NCBI GenBank assembly: GCA_017554445.1
Contig: JAFZIJ010000063.1
Location: 1-64,000, forward strand
DNA from: Victivallales bacterium
GTDB taxonomy: Bacteria > Verrucomicrobiota > Lentisphaeria > Oligosphaerales > Oligosphaeraceae
DNA: 64,000 bases
Reading direction: 5' to 3'
The translations under genes and the position numbers were made by a program. Under the pieces are notes generated by a model. The model saw only the letters and a list, made by a program, of their open reading frames with translations. It searched no databases and was not told where the DNA came from. This document shows, in pieces, positions 63,393 to 64,000 of the stretch (its first letter is position 1; every line of letters begins with the position of its first letter).

Positions 63393-63441
63393 TTAGTGGG
63401 TAGTGATTAGTGGTTAGTGGTTAGTGGTTAGTGGTTAGTGA
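63393..63441. repeat. heptamer tandem repeat upstream of orn
   Basis: Seven 7-mers in a row (TTAGTGG, GTAGTGA, TTAGTGG four times, TTAGTGA) begin 3 nt from the orn start codon. Two more units (63491-63504) begin the second copy of the adjoining 63-bp element. Confidence 0.9.
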
Positions 63442-63550
63442 ACTGCGTAGCAGTGGTAGGAATTCAGCCGTGGTTGCAACCCACGGGAGATTAGTGGTTA
63501 GTGAACTGCGTAGCAGTGGTAGGAATCTAGCCGTGGGTGTAACCCACGGG
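63428..63550. repeat. duplicated 63-bp element with two hairpins
   Basis: 63428-63490 recurs at 63491-63550 with few base differences. Each copy contains TTAGTGG-TTAGTGA, a short hairpin ACTGC-GTA-GCAGT and a second GC-rich hairpin; in copy two CCGTGGGT pairs with ACCCACGG. The double-hairpin layout recalls the element at 47911-47952. It fills the gap between the dehydrogenase gene and orn. Confidence 0.75.
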
Positions 63551-64000
63551 TTAGAGTAAGATGATGGTTTTGATGGCTTTACGAAGTTTGTCTGCGCCGT
63601 CGGCGGGGGCGTCGGCCATGGCGGAGGATGTATTGATGAATTCAAAGCAGTCGTCGAACGCTTTTTGCGTGGCGGGTATGCCGAGTTCGTTGAGGGAGGC
63701 GGGGAGGTTCAATGCGCGGAGGCGTTTGGCGAACGCTTCAGAGCCTGCCGCGTCACCGTTGTAGTGGAGCTGTGCGACAAGGCCGATGGCGACGAGTTCA
63801 CCGTGCAGGAACGAAGCGCCTTCTTTCGTAAAGAACGTTCGGACATAGAGATAGAACTTATGGGCGATGGCGCTTTGATTACGGCCGTTCGCCAGGCCGG
63901 AAATCAGCCCCGCGTTGACGATGGAATAATAAACGACGTCTTCGATCGTCTTGGTATGACGATGGTTGCGAATATCGTCGCAGGCGGTTTCCAATTTGCG
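63551..64000 (-). CDS. iron-containing alcohol dehydrogenase-like protein, C-terminal part
   Basis: 149 codons are visible; the 5' part lies beyond the right edge. The stretch AGLISGLANGRNQSAIAHKFYLYVR and FLHGELVAIGLVAQLHYNG matches the metal-site region of group III dehydrogenases and glycerol dehydrogenases, with HGELVAIG holding a likely metal-binding His. The C-terminus ends LRKAIKTIILL. Substrate unknown. Alternatives are glycerol-1-phosphate dehydrogenase and dehydroquinate synthase-like enzymes. Confidence 0.8.
   Translation of the reverse strand, partial: RKLETACDDIRNHRHTKTIEDVVYYSIVNAGLISGLANGRNQSAIAHKFYLYVRTFFTKEGASFLHGELVAIGLVAQLHYNGDAAGSEAFAKRLRALNLPASLNELGIPATQKAFDDCFEFINTSSAMADAPADGADKLRKAIKTIILL

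Overview
The window looks like a chromosomal segment from a bacterium of the PVC group, most likely a Lentisphaerota (Victivallales-type) gut or sediment organism. This is inference. It rests on a giant surface protein with an LEDRxLF-type N-terminus, on DUF6785/OPT-like membrane proteins, on several unusual glycoside hydrolases (GH106-like, GH172/DUF2961, a 1613-aa TIM-barrel lipoprotein), on a PqqD/FtsX/ABC cluster and on intergenic heptamer and hairpin repeats. I found no rRNA, tRNA, CRISPR array, phage or transposase gene. Nearly everything lies on the minus strand; only 51.5-59.3 kb (plus a broken ORF near 50.1 kb) is on plus.

Region 1 (1-15.9 kb, minus) appears to be one dedicated surface-protein export locus. 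In transcription order it holds a small 81-aa protein, a TolC-like outer-membrane lipoprotein, a 2801-aa repeat protein (about 15 YDG and 10 MBG modules), a HlyD-type periplasmic adaptor, a GAF-like/HlyD fusion, an M50 zinc metalloprotease fused to a HlyD-like domain, and a membrane-anchored pseudokinase with a TolA-like coiled coil that runs off the left edge. No ABC ATPase is present, so this is not a standard type I secretion operon. A strong hairpin terminator sits inside the operon, just after the first adaptor.

Region 2 (16.4-24.4 kb, minus): argG with its own terminator; a GH106-like glycosidase, tsaC/sua5, a glycyl radical enzyme without a neighbouring activase, and a TlyA-type rRNA methyltransferase. 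Region 3 (24.4-36.1 kb, minus): a second envelope cluster in which an unknown 291-aa protein, a PqqD-like protein and an FtsX permease are chained by 4-nt start/stop overlaps, followed by a LolD-type ATPase, a 1703-aa fusion of a degenerate M28 peptidase to an FtsX permease, an OPT-like transporter and a second LolD-type ATPase. Region 4 (36.2-49.8 kb, minus): a glycosyltransferase and a MurJ-like flippase; a methyl-cycle operon metK-pfkB(adenosine kinase-like)-ahcY with a foldable leader; a DUF6785 membrane protein; a ROK kinase; frr, pyrH and typA.

Region 5 (49.9-64 kb): a 480-bp interval bracketed by an imperfect 30-bp repeat of an EamA gene end and holding a broken ORF; an EamA transporter (minus); then on plus a GH172 protein, a GYF-like tail-anchored small protein, the 1613-aa glycosidase and a MATE transporter. 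Back on minus lie an MBL-fold hydrolase, a sialidase-like protein, dus, orn and the 3' part of an iron-containing alcohol dehydrogenase. Intergenic gaps in this half carry several different tandem repeats that all have a period of seven bases, and two-hairpin REP-like elements.
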